Of a stretch of 27,169 bases of DNA, positions 1 to 7,466 are shown one piece after another; position 1 is the stretch's first letter, and each line of letters starts with the position of its first letter. Origin of the DNA: Pontiellaceae bacterium (GTDB lineage Bacteria > Verrucomicrobiota > Kiritimatiellia > Kiritimatiellales > Pontiellaceae); assembly GCA_016937035.1 (NCBI GenBank), contig JAFGWS010000036.1:1-27169 (forward strand). Reading direction: 5' to 3'. Position numbers and translations under genes: made by a program. Below the pieces are notes generated by a model. It saw nothing but the letters and a program-made list of their open reading frames with translations. It was not told the origin of the DNA and did not search any database.

Positions 1-97
1 GCGCAACGACAGCCCTCGACCTTCTCTTCCAGAGAAAACTGCCCGACTTCGACTCCTGCCTGTCGAGTAGTGCTGAATAGTTACTTGTGTTATTCAT
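1..97 (-). CDS. Possible N-terminus of a minus-strand gene leaving the window
   Basis: Reading leftward from an ATG at 97 the frame stays open for 32 codons to the window edge (begins MNNTSNYSALLDRQ). The stretch is rich in Ser, Arg and Lys and I recognise no family. There is no clear Shine-Dalgarno sequence before the ATG, so the start is uncertain. If real, it would be transcribed divergently from rpmB. It may equally be chance, since 32 open codons carry little weight. Confidence 0.2.
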   Translation of the reverse strand, partial: MNNTSNYSALLDRQESKSGSFLWKRRSRAVVA

Positions 98-104
98 TAT
101 TTTT

Positions 105-119
105 CACATGTTGCATGTG
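105..119. promoter_or_regulatory. Palindrome, candidate operator
   Basis: Perfect 6-bp inverted repeat CACATG-TTG-CATGTG. It overlaps the -35-like TTGCAT (111-116) of a candidate promoter whose -10 would be TATACT (135-140), a typical place for a repressor site. The factor is unknown. Confidence 0.3.
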
Positions 120-221
120 TCTATATCCGAAAACTATACTGATTGAACAAGAAGAACACTTAAGACCACATGCCAATAATTACAACAGATAAAATGATTT
201 GTTTGTGCCTAAATGCCGGGA

Positions 222-241
222 TCACATTGCGGTGAATGTGA
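222..241. promoter_or_regulatory. Palindrome, candidate operator or hairpin
   Basis: Perfect 7-bp inverted repeat TCACATT-GCGGTG-AATGTGA. It has no following T-run, so it is not a terminator. It could be an operator or an RNA hairpin in a long rpmB leader. It does not resemble the Zur box I would expect for zinc-controlled ribosomal paralogues. Confidence 0.3.
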
Positions 242-380
242 AAGAGTGCCAAGGCGCTCCGGTTCGCTGTTTAATTTTCTGAGAATGCCGGGGCCGTTGA
301 ATAATAGCTTAAAATCATGATTGATTCGGGGGAATGGCGGGGTTTGAGTGAGCGTGTAGAGAAAAAGTCAGGGAATGTAC

Positions 381-408
381 TTGCATAGCGGGCAGGAATC
401 CTTAAATT
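381..408 (+). promoter_or_regulatory. Candidate rpmB promoter
   Basis: TTGCAT (381-386), 16-base spacer, TAAATT (403-408). The match to sigma-70 consensus is moderate. It lies about 57 bases before the L28 start codon. Confidence 0.35.
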
Positions 409-465
409 CCCAAGCTCTTGTTGAGGCAAGAAGAATTTGATTCAACTACTACTGAGGTATTTATA

Positions 466-693
466 ATGGCTAAATGTGCAATTACTGGGAAGAGAACGAT
501 TACCGGACGCCGTATTGTCCGTAAAGGTTTGTCGAAGAAAAAGGGCGGTATCGGTCTTCACGTGACCAGTTCAACCAAGCGGACCTTCAAGCCGAACCTC
601 CAGCGTATCCGCGTTAAGGATGAAAACGGAACCATTAAGCGGGTGTGGGTTTCCGCCAAGGCGATCCGCTCCGGCAAGGTGACCAAGGCTTAA
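466..693 (+). CDS. rpmB: 50S ribosomal protein L28
   Basis: Large-subunit ribosomal protein bL28, 75 residues. The N-terminus MAKCAITGKRTITGR, the central TKRTFKPNLQRIRVK block and the VSAKAIRSGK tail are the family's conserved parts. I chose ATG 466 over the in-frame TTG 48 bases upstream because it has a GAGG at 454-457 with 8-base spacing and because L28 proteins begin at this point. Only one cysteine is present, so this is the zinc-free form without paired CxxC motifs. It carries an extra Gly/Lys-rich stretch near residues 20-30 compared with E. coli L28. It is a single gene, closed by a strong terminator, and is convergent with rpsN. Confidence 0.95.
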   Translation: MAKCAITGKRTITGRRIVRKGLSKKKGGIGLHVTSSTKRTFKPNLQRIRVKDENGTIKRVWVSAKAIRSGKVTKA

Positions 694-721
694 TCTTTTT
701 TCTTGTGAGGAGAAAAGACAC

Positions 722-748
722 ACCGTCCCGTTTCGGGGCGGTTTTTTT
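722..748 (+). terminator. Rho-independent terminator of rpmB
   Basis: Hairpin ACCGTCCCG-TTT-CGGGGCGGT (one G-T pair) followed directly by a run of seven T, 29 bases after the rpmB stop codon. Confidence 0.9.
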
Positions 749-787
749 GTTTTCAGTGCTTCCCCACGGCCGTTGGCCGCAATTAAA

Positions 788-845
788 ACCACGGAATAAA
801 CTGAATACACAGAAAAACTTCTCTTGTATCAGGGTGTTCTGTGGT
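788..845. repeat. Degenerate copy of the 'accacggaa' hairpin repeat
   Basis: ACCACGGAA at 788-796 pairs with TTCTGTGGT at 837-845 (nine pairs, one G-T). The left arm and the following 'gaatacac' match the better-preserved copy at 11600-11655, so both belong to one intergenic repeat family. Confidence 0.6.
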
Positions 846-999
846 CAGATAATCTGAAGAGTACGATACTTTAGGTGTTTTGATCTTTGCGATCCTTGTG
901 TTCCTTCGTGGTTGATCTCATTTTTAGTCGTTGGATCGCTAAGGAGTAGGTTTGGAACAGTGGCTGCTGGTCAACTGTTCATTAATGTGCAGGGTGCAC

Positions 1000-1027
1000 A
1001 AAAAAAACACCCTGCGGTTGCAGGGTG
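1000..1027 (-). terminator. Rho-independent terminator of rpsN
   Basis: Read on the minus strand: CACCCTGC-AACC-GCAGGGTG followed by eight T. The perfect 8-bp stem lies about 34 bases past the rpsN stop codon. Confidence 0.92.
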
Positions 1028-1060
1028 CCTTCGGGTCTCTTTCAACAAAGAAAGTGATTT

Positions 1061-1366
1061 TTACCAGCTGGCCTTTGTCATGCCGGGAATTTGACCGCTG
1101 GAAGCCATTTCGCGAAGGGTGATACGCGAGAGACAAAACTTACGGTGGACGGCATGCGGACGACCGGTTATTGAGCAGCGGTTCATAATGCGGTTGGGGT
1201 TGGCGTCGAGCGGGAGCTTGCGCAGTTTGCGGACCGCGAGCATGCGATCGGCGGGCTCTGTTTCCGGGTTGCGGATGATTTTTTTGAGCTCCATGCGGCG
1301 CTCATAGTACTTCGCAGCGCAGGCGATGCGCTTCTGATTCTTGACGATTTTGCTTTTCTTAGCCAT
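1061..1366 (-). CDS. rpsN: 30S ribosomal protein S14
   Basis: Small-subunit protein uS14, 101 residues, the length of the long E. coli-type form. [20 protein letters not shown] and the C-terminal [11 protein letters not shown] are diagnostic. There is no CxxC pair, so it does not bind zinc. The ATG at 1366 has an AAAAGGAA stretch upstream and matches the family start MAKKS; an extra 22-residue upstream extension in frame has no support. The gene stands alone rather than in the spc ribosomal operon, faces rpmB, and ends in a strong terminator. Whether it is the only S14 copy or a zinc-free paralogue cannot be told from this window. Confidence 0.95.
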   Translation of the reverse strand: MAKKSKIVKNQKRIACAAKYYERRMELKKIIRNPETEPADRMLAVRKLRKLPLDANPNRIMNRCSITGRPHAVHRKFCLSRITLREMASSGQIPGMTKASW

Positions 1367-1437
1367 ATATAGTGCATTCCTTTTGTTGAAAGACCCGGGG
1401 ATAAAACATAAATGGGGCGGCCCGCGCAACATTAAAT

Positions 1438-1467
1438 ATTAAAAAAACGGGGATGCAGCCGCGTCAA
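1438..1467 (-). promoter_or_regulatory. Candidate rpsN promoter
   Basis: On the minus strand TTGACG (1467-1462), 18-base spacer, TTTAAT (1443-1438), placing the start roughly 65 bases before the rpsN ATG. It is inferred from consensus only. Confidence 0.4.
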
Positions 1468-1503
1468 CAGGGTGCAATTTGCTCTGCGTCGGTTGCTTTT
1501 GTC

Positions 1504-1531
1504 TTGAATGCGATCGAACAAACCGTATTTT
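1504..1531 (+). promoter_or_regulatory. Candidate gltA promoter
   Basis: TTGAAT (1504-1509), 16-base spacer, TATTTT (1526-1531), about 48 bases before the citrate synthase start. It is divergent from the candidate rpsN promoter. Confidence 0.35.
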
Positions 1532-1578
1532 CTAGCGCATTCCAACGAGTTAACGACCAACGCACGAGGAGATTTAAT

Positions 1579-2868
1579 ATGTCCGACATTACGAATCTGG
1601 GAAACGCAAAACTGACATTTAACGATACAAGCATCGAACTGCCGGTCTTTGAAGGATCGGAAGGCGAAAAAGCGGTGGATATTCGCACACTGCGCAAAGA
1701 GACGGGGATGATTACGTATGACCCGGGCTTTGTGAATACGGGGTGCTGCAAGAGCGATATTACTTATATTGACGGGGAACAGGGTATTCTGCGGTATCGC
1801 GGGTATGATATCAACGAGTTGGCGGAAAAGTGTGAGTTTATTGATGTGGCGTATTTGTTGGTCCACGGTACGTTGCCGAACAAGGAACAACACGAAGACT
1901 TTTCCCTCCAGCTGAATTATCATTCACTGCTGCACGAAGATATGCGTCATTTCTTCGATGCGTATCCGGACCACGCACATCCGATGGCCACGCTTTCTGC
2001 AATGGTGGTGTCGCTTTCAACGTTTTATCCTGAGTTGGAGGATGTGAGCATTCAGGAAAACATTGACCATAAGGTCACGCGGCTGCTCTCCAAGCTCCGC
2101 ACGGCGGCGGCCTTTTCCTATAAGAAGTCGATTGGTCACCCGATTGTTTATCCCAAACGTACGTTGAAATACTGCGAAAATTTTCTGAACATGATGTTTT
2201 GCACGCCGGTGAACGATTATCAGGTCGATCCGGTTATGACGAAGGCGCTGAATAAACTCCTGATTCTACATGCGGACCACGAGCAGAACTGTTCAGCTTC
2301 GGTGGTGAAAATGGTCGGCAGCACAGGGGCGAATCTATACGCTTCGATTTCAGCCGGTATCTGTGCGCTTTGGGGACCGCTGCACGGGGGTGCGAATCAG
2401 CACGTGATCGAAATGCTGGAGAGCATCATGAACGATTATAAAGGCGATGTGAAACGTGTGATTGAGCGGGCGAAATCCAAGGAAGACCCGTTCCGTATTA
2501 TGGGCATCGGACACCGCGTTTATAAATCGTACGACCCGCGCGCAAAGGTGGCGAAGCAGATGTGCAAAGATGTGCTGGCCAGACTGGGCACATCGGATGC
2601 GCTGCTCGATCTGGCGCAGGAACTGGAGGAAGCGGTGTTGGCGGATGATTATTTTGTCAGCCGCGGGCTCTATCCGAATATTGACTTTTACACAGGGCTG
2701 ACGTATCGCGCGATGGAAATACCGACGAATATGTTTACGGTGATGTTTGCCATCGGTCGCGTTCCCGGATGGATTGCGCAGTGGCTGGAAATGCGGGATG
2801 ATCCGGACGGACGTATTGGGCGTCCACGACAGATTTATACGGGGCCGGTGCGCCGTTCGATGAACTAA
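1579..2868 (+). CDS. gltA: Citrate synthase (type II)
   Basis: Condenses acetyl-CoA and oxaloacetate to citrate; cytoplasmic, 429 residues, the usual length of bacterial type II enzymes. The catalytic segments are all visible: LHADHEQNCSAS near residue 230, GPLHGGANQHVIEML near 267 (catalytic His), GIGHRVYKSYDPRAK near 308 (catalytic His) and NIDFYTGLTYRAM near 367 (catalytic Asp). ATG 1579 is chosen because AGGAG precedes it by 8 bases and the protein then begins like the family; the frame is open 42 codons further upstream but that part is unrelated to citrate synthase. It heads the plus-strand block, with the TPR gene starting 12 bases after its stop. Confidence 0.95.
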   Translation: MSDITNLGNAKLTFNDTSIELPVFEGSEGEKAVDIRTLRKETGMITYDPGFVNTGCCKSDITYIDGEQGILRYRGYDINELAEKCEFIDVAYLLVHGTLPNKEQHEDFSLQLNYHSLLHEDMRHFFDAYPDHAHPMATLSAMVVSLSTFYPELEDVSIQENIDHKVTRLLSKLRTAAAFSYKKSIGHPIVYPKRTLKYCENFLNMMFCTPVNDYQVDPVMTKALNKLLILHADHEQNCSASVVKMVGSTGANLYASISAGICALWGPLHGGANQHVIEMLESIMNDYKGDVKRVIERAKSKEDPFRIMGIGHRVYKSYDPRAKVAKQMCKDVLARLGTSDALLDLAQELEEAVLADDYFVSRGLYPNIDFYTGLTYRAMEIPTNMFTVMFAIGRVPGWIAQWLEMRDDPDGRIGRPRQIYTGPVRRSMN

Positions 2869-2880
2869 TTTGAGGTCTCC

Positions 2881-3279
2881 ATGGACAAGGAAAAATCAGT
2901 CGACAGCACGAAACATGATGCGGTCGAACTCCAGTTTTTGCAGAAAGTGGCAGAGCGTCTGACCGACGATATCGAGGTTTTGCAGGCGCTCGCGGAGCTG
3001 TACACCAGAAACGGAAAGTTTAAAGAGGGGCTCGCGGTGGATCGGCAGCTCTGTCAACGGCTGCCGAGTGATGATCTGGCTTGGTACAATCTGGGCTGTT
3101 CCTATGCGCTGACCAATCAGCTCGACGAGGCATTTGAAGCGCTCACCAAATCGGTGGAGTTGGGCTATGGTGACTATGACTGGATGAAGTCTGATCCTGA
3201 TCTGTTGAACCTGCATAAAGATCCTCGCTTTGAGTCGCTATTGAGCTGGCTCTATTCCGCCTGCTATGAGGAGGAGTGA
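2881..3279 (+). CDS. Small tetratricopeptide-repeat protein
   Basis: 132 residues without a signal peptide. Residues about 30-100 form two to three TPR-like helix pairs (LQALAELYTRNGKFKEGLAV, then DDLAWYNLGCSYALTNQLDE), followed by a tail with DPDLLNLHKDPRFESLL, a pattern common at the end of TPR proteins. TPR modules bind other proteins; the partner is unknown. GAGG lies just before ATG 2881. The gene is 12 bases after gltA, and its last bases carry the ribosome-binding site of the next gene, so it is probably co-transcribed with both. No enzymatic role is indicated. Confidence 0.85.
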   Translation: MDKEKSVDSTKHDAVELQFLQKVAERLTDDIEVLQALAELYTRNGKFKEGLAVDRQLCQRLPSDDLAWYNLGCSYALTNQLDEAFEALTKSVELGYGDYDWMKSDPDLLNLHKDPRFESLLSWLYSACYEEE

Positions 3280-3284
3280 GAACC

Positions 3285-4454
3285 ATGATCGAGCGGTCCA
3301 GGGATGAGTGGAGGCAATGCGGCATTTTTGTCGGGGAAGAAGTCGATCTTTCTGCCATCGCCGCCGATGCGGTCATTTATCCGGGCTGTCGTATTACAGG
3401 AAAAGCGACCTCTATCGGCCCCGGGTGCATTCTTGGTGCCGAGGCGCCCGCAACGGTTGAAAACTGTCAGCTGGGCCGTAAGGTTGCGCTGAAGGGCGGG
3501 TATTTTTCCGGTGCCACTTTTCTGGACGGTGCCGATATGGGCAGCGGCGCGCACGTGCGTGCGGGGACATTGTTGGAAGAGGAATCGGGCGGCGCGCACA
3601 CCGTCGGATTCAAGCAGACGATTTTTCTTCCGTTTGTCACCGCAGGGAGCCTGATTAACTTTTGCGATGCGCTGATGGCCGGCGGAACAAGCCGGAAGGA
3701 TCACAGCGAAATCGGCTCGTCCTACATTCATTTTAACTTTACGCCGCATCAGGATAAGGCCACGGCTTCGCTGATCGGGGATGTGCCCAACGGCGTTTTT
3801 ATCGATAATAAGCCGATTTTTCTCGGCGGGCAGGGCGGGTTGGTCGGGCCGGCGCGTATGGCGTATGGAACCATTATTGCGGCGGGCGGCGTCTGCCGTA
3901 AGGATATTCTCAAGGAAAACCAACTGCACGTTGCTGCCGCACCGAAAGCGGTGACGATGGATTATGAAACGGGCGTGTATCGAGGGCTGGATCGGATTGT
4001 AAAAAACAATCTGCTCTACATCGGCAATATTCTGGCGCTGCGCGAGTGGTATCGAAACGTGCGTTCCCGCTTTATGACGCGCGATCGATTTGATCGGGCC
4101 TGCTATGCCGGAGCCCGCGAAAAGCTGGAGCTGGTTTTGGCGGAACGGATCAAACGGCTGGATGATTTGGCCAATAAGATGAACGATTCGGTTGCGCGGC
4201 TGGAAGCGGGCGGCGGATCGGCGGATTCGATTCGCATACAAAAGCGGTTCATCGATGAATGGCCGCAGATTAAAGAAAAAATTTGTACGCTGGACTTGGA
4301 AAAAGAGCGCGCTCAACGCAGTGCATTATTGGGTGCGCTGGAGCATGGAGAATACATTGAAGCGGTGCGTGCGCTGACGCCTGCTGCCCGCGAGGCGGGG
4401 CGGGCGTGGTTGCAGTCGATCGTGGATGATGTTGATGCGCTCTGGAGATCATAA
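3285..4454 (+). CDS. GlmU-like left-handed beta-helix (hexapeptide-repeat) protein
   Basis: 389 residues. The first 240 or so show imperfect hexapeptide repeats (VIYPGCRITGKATSIGPGCI, then GADMGSGAHVRAGTLLEE, then MAYGTIIAAGGV) typical of acyltransferases and of the C-terminal half of GlmU. NFCDALMAGGTSRKDHSEIG and KATASLIGDVPNGVF are highly conserved-looking blocks. The remainder (about 250-389) is helical and charged. The N-terminal uridylyltransferase domain of GlmU, with its LAAGxGTRM motif, is absent. The stop codon overlaps the start of glmM (TAATG), which suggests a role in UDP-GlcNAc or related sugar-nucleotide synthesis, but acetyltransferase activity is inference. ATG 3285 follows GAGGAG by 8 bases. 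Confidence 0.8.
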   Translation: MIERSRDEWRQCGIFVGEEVDLSAIAADAVIYPGCRITGKATSIGPGCILGAEAPATVENCQLGRKVALKGGYFSGATFLDGADMGSGAHVRAGTLLEEESGGAHTVGFKQTIFLPFVTAGSLINFCDALMAGGTSRKDHSEIGSSYIHFNFTPHQDKATASLIGDVPNGVFIDNKPIFLGGQGGLVGPARMAYGTIIAAGGVCRKDILKENQLHVAAAPKAVTMDYETGVYRGLDRIVKNNLLYIGNILALREWYRNVRSRFMTRDRFDRACYAGAREKLELVLAERIKRLDDLANKMNDSVARLEAGGGSADSIRIQKRFIDEWPQIKEKICTLDLEKERAQRSALLGALEHGEYIEAVRALTPAAREAGRAWLQSIVDDVDALWRS

Positions 4455-5809
4455 TGGGAAAACTTTTTGGAACCGACGGTGTTCGCGATAAGGCGAACCA
4501 AGGGAACATGACCGCCGAGACGGCGCTGAAGTTGGGCCGTGCGGTGGGGCTTTATTTCAGAGAGGCTGCGGCGGCGGAAGAGGTGCGCCCGGTGATCGCC
4601 ATCGGGCGCGATCCGCGTTTGAGCGGTTCGATGCTGGAGTCGGCGCTGGCGGCCGGTGTTTGTTCGGCAGGTGTCGATGTCCGCCTGCTGGGTGTAGTGC
4701 CGACCCCTGCCGTCGCTCAGATTGCCTTGCAGACGGGTGCTGTGGCCGGTCTGGTCGTTTCGGCCTCGCACAATCCCTTTTATGATAACGGCATTAAGGT
4801 GTTTAAGGGGTCGGGTTTTAAGCTGACCGACGAGGAAGAGGAACAGATCGAACAGCTGTACTTCAGCGATGCGCTGTCGCTTCCGATCGGTGAAGAGGTT
4901 GGAACTGTCTTTTCAATGCAGAATGCGGTGGAGGTGTATGCCGATTTCTGTCGGCAGACATTGCCTCCGGGCCGGCCGCTGGCCGGTTTGAAGCTGGTGC
5001 TCGATTGCTCTAACGGCGCTGCCAGCGGATGCGCTGAGGCTGTTTTTTCCGCGTTGGGGGCATCGGTTGCGGTGATTCATAATGAGCCGGACGGAATCAA
5101 TATTAACGAAAACTGCGGCTCGCAGCATACCGAAGATCTTTGCGCAAAGGTGCTGGAAATGGGGGCCGATGCGGGGCTGGCATTTGACGGCGACGGCGAT
5201 CGACTGATTGCGGTGGACGAAACGGGCAGCGAGTTGTCCGGCGATCAGATTATGGCGATCTGTGCGAAGGCGTATCAGGAGCAGGGTGCGCTGACGAATG
5301 ATCGGGTTGTGGCTACAGTGATGAGCAATATGGGCTTTCACGCGGCAATGAAGTCGCTCGGGATTAAAACTGAAATCGCCGGCGTGGGGGACCGAATGGT
5401 GCTTGCGCTTATGCAGGAAACCGGTGCCGTGCTGGGCGGTGAAGATTCAGGCCATATGATTTTTCTGGACTGCCATACCACGGGTGACGGTATTGTTTCG
5501 GGCCTGAAACTGATGCAGGTGCTGGCGGCATCGTCTGTAAAACTTTCGTCGCTTGCTGAGATTATGATTCCGTTTCCGCAGGTGCTGATTAATGTCGACG
5601 TAAAGCAAAAGCCGCCGATTGAGGAGGTGCCTGCATTGGCTGAAGCGGTGGCGCAGTCGGAAAACGAACTGGGTGATGCCGGTCGTGTTCTGATTCGTTA
5701 TTCCGGAACGCAGCCGATGTGCCGGGTGATGGTGGAAGGGCCTGAGGAGGCGCAGACACAGGAAATTGCCGAGCGGCTGACTCGGGTGGTTAAGGAGTGT
5801 GTGGGTTAA
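4454..5809 (+). CDS. glmM: Phosphoglucosamine mutase
   Basis: Interconverts glucosamine-6-phosphate and glucosamine-1-phosphate for peptidoglycan and LPS precursors. 451 residues, the usual length. The N-terminus MGKLFGTDGVRDKAN is the GlmM signature; the active-site serine loop is VVSASHNPFYDNGIKVF (near 103), the metal site is FDGDGDRL (near 243) and the phosphate-binding loop is IRYSGTQPMCRVMVEG at the end. It overlaps the beta-helix gene upstream and the ABC ATPase downstream by TAATG junctions, so all three are translationally coupled. Confidence 0.95.
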   Translation: MGKLFGTDGVRDKANQGNMTAETALKLGRAVGLYFREAAAAEEVRPVIAIGRDPRLSGSMLESALAAGVCSAGVDVRLLGVVPTPAVAQIALQTGAVAGLVVSASHNPFYDNGIKVFKGSGFKLTDEEEEQIEQLYFSDALSLPIGEEVGTVFSMQNAVEVYADFCRQTLPPGRPLAGLKLVLDCSNGAASGCAEAVFSALGASVAVIHNEPDGININENCGSQHTEDLCAKVLEMGADAGLAFDGDGDRLIAVDETGSELSGDQIMAICAKAYQEQGALTNDRVVATVMSNMGFHAAMKSLGIKTEIAGVGDRMVLALMQETGAVLGGEDSGHMIFLDCHTTGDGIVSGLKLMQVLAASSVKLSSLAEIMIPFPQVLINVDVKQKPPIEEVPALAEAVAQSENELGDAGRVLIRYSGTQPMCRVMVEGPEEAQTQEIAERLTRVVKECVG

Positions 5810-6498
5810 TGGAAGCAATTCTTTCGGCTGAAAATATTGACCGTTCATATATGGTCGGTTCGGCTTCGTTGAACGTTCTGAAAGACGTTTCGCTCACTAT
5901 TTATGAGGGCGAAACGGTCTCTATTATGGGCGAGAGCGGCTCCGGGAAAAGTACGCTGCTGCATGTGCTGGGCGGACTGGATACACCGAAGTCCGGAAAG
6001 GTGCATTTCCGCGGGCGCGATGTTTACCGTATGTCGTCGCTGCGGCGTGCCCGTTTCCGGGCCGAGAATGTCGGCTTTGTTTTCCAGTCTTTTCACCTGC
6101 TTCCGGAGCTCGATATCGTTGAAAATGTGGCGTTGCCTTCGATGGCAAAGCGGACGGGGAAAAAAAATGCGACCGAACGGGCGAAACAACTGCTCGATGA
6201 AGTGGGTCTGGGCGACCGCATAAAACATCGCCCACAGGAGCTTTCGGGCGGAGAGCAGCAGCGCGTGGCGATTGCCCGCGCGTTGATGAATGAGCCGGAT
6301 GTTATTTTTGCGGATGAGCCCACCGGGAATTTGGACTCAAAAACGGGCAATAAAGTTTTGCATTATTTGTTTCAACTGGTCGGCGCAAGGCGGCATACTC
6401 TGGTTCTCGTCACTCATAGTGAAGAGGTGGCCTCGCGCTGTTCGAGGGAACTTTTTTTAAAGGATGGAGTTTTAATCAATCAAGGGTTAAGGAAATGA
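5809..6498 (+). CDS. LolD/MacB-type ABC transporter ATPase
   Basis: 229 residues. Walker [10 protein letters not shown] (near 44-52), Q-loop [18 protein letters not shown], signature [15 protein letters not shown], Walker [14 protein letters not shown] and the H-loop VTHS place it in the LolD/MacB/FtsE group, which works with membrane partners on lipoproteins or envelope substrates. LolD, part of the lipoprotein-release complex LolCDE, is the best fit, but no LolC/E-type permease is in the window; the next gene is an aminotransferase. The start ATG 5809 overlaps the glmM stop; an upstream in-frame start inside glmM was rejected. The last four bases overlap ilvE (ATGA). Confidence 0.85.
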   Translation: MEAILSAENIDRSYMVGSASLNVLKDVSLTIYEGETVSIMGESGSGKSTLLHVLGGLDTPKSGKVHFRGRDVYRMSSLRRARFRAENVGFVFQSFHLLPELDIVENVALPSMAKRTGKKNATERAKQLLDEVGLGDRIKHRPQELSGGEQQRVAIARALMNEPDVIFADEPTGNLDSKTGNKVLHYLFQLVGARRHTLVLVTHSEEVASRCSRELFLKDGVLINQGLRK

Positions 6499-7364
6499 AA
6501 ATATACATGAGTGGAAAGCTGGTCGATGAGAAGGATGCGGTGGTCTCTGTGTTCGATCATGGTTTGTTGTATGGTGACGGCGTGTTTGAAGGAATCCGTG
6601 CGTATAATGGGCGCGTTTTTCTTTTGGATGAGCACATTGACCGTCTTTATGATTCAGCAAAAGCGATTGCGCTCGATATTCCGATGAGTAAAGGAGAGAT
6701 GGTACAGGCGGTGGTGGATACCTGCAAAGCCAACAATATCAAGGATGGATACATTCGGCTGGTGGTTACGCGCGGGGTGGGTACGCTGGGACTGAATCCT
6801 TATTTATGCGAAAAGGCCGAGGTGATCATCATTGCTTCTGGAATTCAGCTCTATCCGCAGGAACTCTACGATAACGGCCTGAGGATTGTAACCGTTGGAA
6901 CCATTCGTAATCATCCCGAAGCCATTAATCCGCGGATAAAAAGTTTGAACTATCTGAATAATATTATGGCCAAGATTGAGGCAATAAATGCGGGCTGTAT
7001 GGAATGCCTTATGCTTAACCACAAAGGAGAAGTGGCGGAGGCCTCCGGAGATAATGTGTTTGTGGTGAAGAACGGAATTCTTTTCACGCCTCCGGTTACC
7101 TGCGGTGCGTTGGAAGGGTTGACACGCAATAAAGTGATCGAAATCGCCCGTAAAGCCGGATATGAAGTGCGCGAAATTCCGTTGGCCCGCTATGATCTGT
7201 ATGTGGCCGATGAGGTTTTCCTGACCGGAACGGCGGCGGAAATCATCTCGGTTGTTGATGTGGATAAGCGGGTGATCGGTAATGGGAAGCCCGGAAACGT
7301 GGTGGGCGATTTGGCGGCACGCTATGCGGCTTGCGCCAACGCTGAGGGTACGCCGATTGAGTAA
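6495..7364 (+). CDS. ilvE: Branched-chain amino acid aminotransferase (class IV PLP enzyme)
   Basis: 289 residues, fold-type IV aminotransferase. It transfers amino groups between branched-chain 2-oxoacids and glutamate. VFDHGLLYGDGVFEGIRAY near residues 19-37 is the hallmark; the PLP-binding lysine is in PRIKSLNYLNNIMAK (about K149), and EASGDNVFVVKNG and FLTGTAAEI are the other conserved blocks. A D-amino-acid aminotransferase or 4-amino-4-deoxychorismate lyase is the alternative within the fold, but the RGVG...GLNP pattern fits IlvE better. It overlaps the ABC ATPase by four bases. A 7-bp hairpin without a T-run (7369-7396) follows it. Confidence 0.88.
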   Translation: MKIYMSGKLVDEKDAVVSVFDHGLLYGDGVFEGIRAYNGRVFLLDEHIDRLYDSAKAIALDIPMSKGEMVQAVVDTCKANNIKDGYIRLVVTRGVGTLGLNPYLCEKAEVIIIASGIQLYPQELYDNGLRIVTVGTIRNHPEAINPRIKSLNYLNNIMAKIEAINAGCMECLMLNHKGEVAEASGDNVFVVKNGILFTPPVTCGALEGLTRNKVIEIARKAGYEVREIPLARYDLYVADEVFLTGTAAEIISVVDVDKRVIGNGKPGNVVGDLAARYAACANAEGTPIE

Positions 7365-7368
7365 ACGG

Positions 7369-7396
7369 CCTGTGCGCCGCAGAAGTGAGGCACAGG
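7369..7396. other. Hairpin in the ilvE-mcsA gap
   Basis: Perfect 7-bp inverted repeat CCTGTGC...GCACAGG directly after the ilvE stop. No T-run follows, so it is not a standard terminator. The 102-base gap that holds it is the only break in an otherwise tightly packed block. I see no CIRCE or CtsR operator in the gap. Confidence 0.35.
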
Positions 7397-7466
7397 AAGA
7401 GATTGTTTGGCAAAGTTCAAACGAACCGTCTTGTCAGGACGCTGAAGAGAGAAAAACAGGTGTTTC

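Larger units (their letters stand above)
98..465. other. Leader/intergenic region before rpmB
   Basis: No gene is supported in this stretch. It contains two short perfect palindromes (105-119 and 222-241), a promoter-like TTGCAT-18-TATACT at 111-140 and another candidate at 381-408 nearer to rpmB. I looked for a tRNA cloverleaf and saw none. A long 5' untranslated leader or a small RNA from the upstream promoter is possible but unproven. Confidence 0.5.
694..1060. other. Convergent intergenic region between rpmB and rpsN
   Basis: It holds the rpmB terminator, a degenerate 'accacgg' hairpin repeat (788-845), a stretch of the 'tttgcgatccttgtgttccttcgtggtt' kind around 885-914 that matches intergenic repeats elsewhere in the window, and the rpsN terminator. 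No coding gene is supported. Confidence 0.6.

Noticed and set aside
98..465. tRNA or known riboswitch in the rpmB leader
   Set aside because: No cloverleaf, T-arm motif or familiar riboswitch core could be found by eye.
3264..4316. A 350-codon minus-strand frame opposite the beta-helix protein gene
   Set aside because: It is a shadow of a gene with clear hexapeptide repeats, with no ribosome-binding site or family match.
7365..7466. CtsR or CIRCE heat-shock operator before mcsA
   Set aside because: I looked for the heptad direct repeat and for the TTAGCACTC inverted repeat and found neither.
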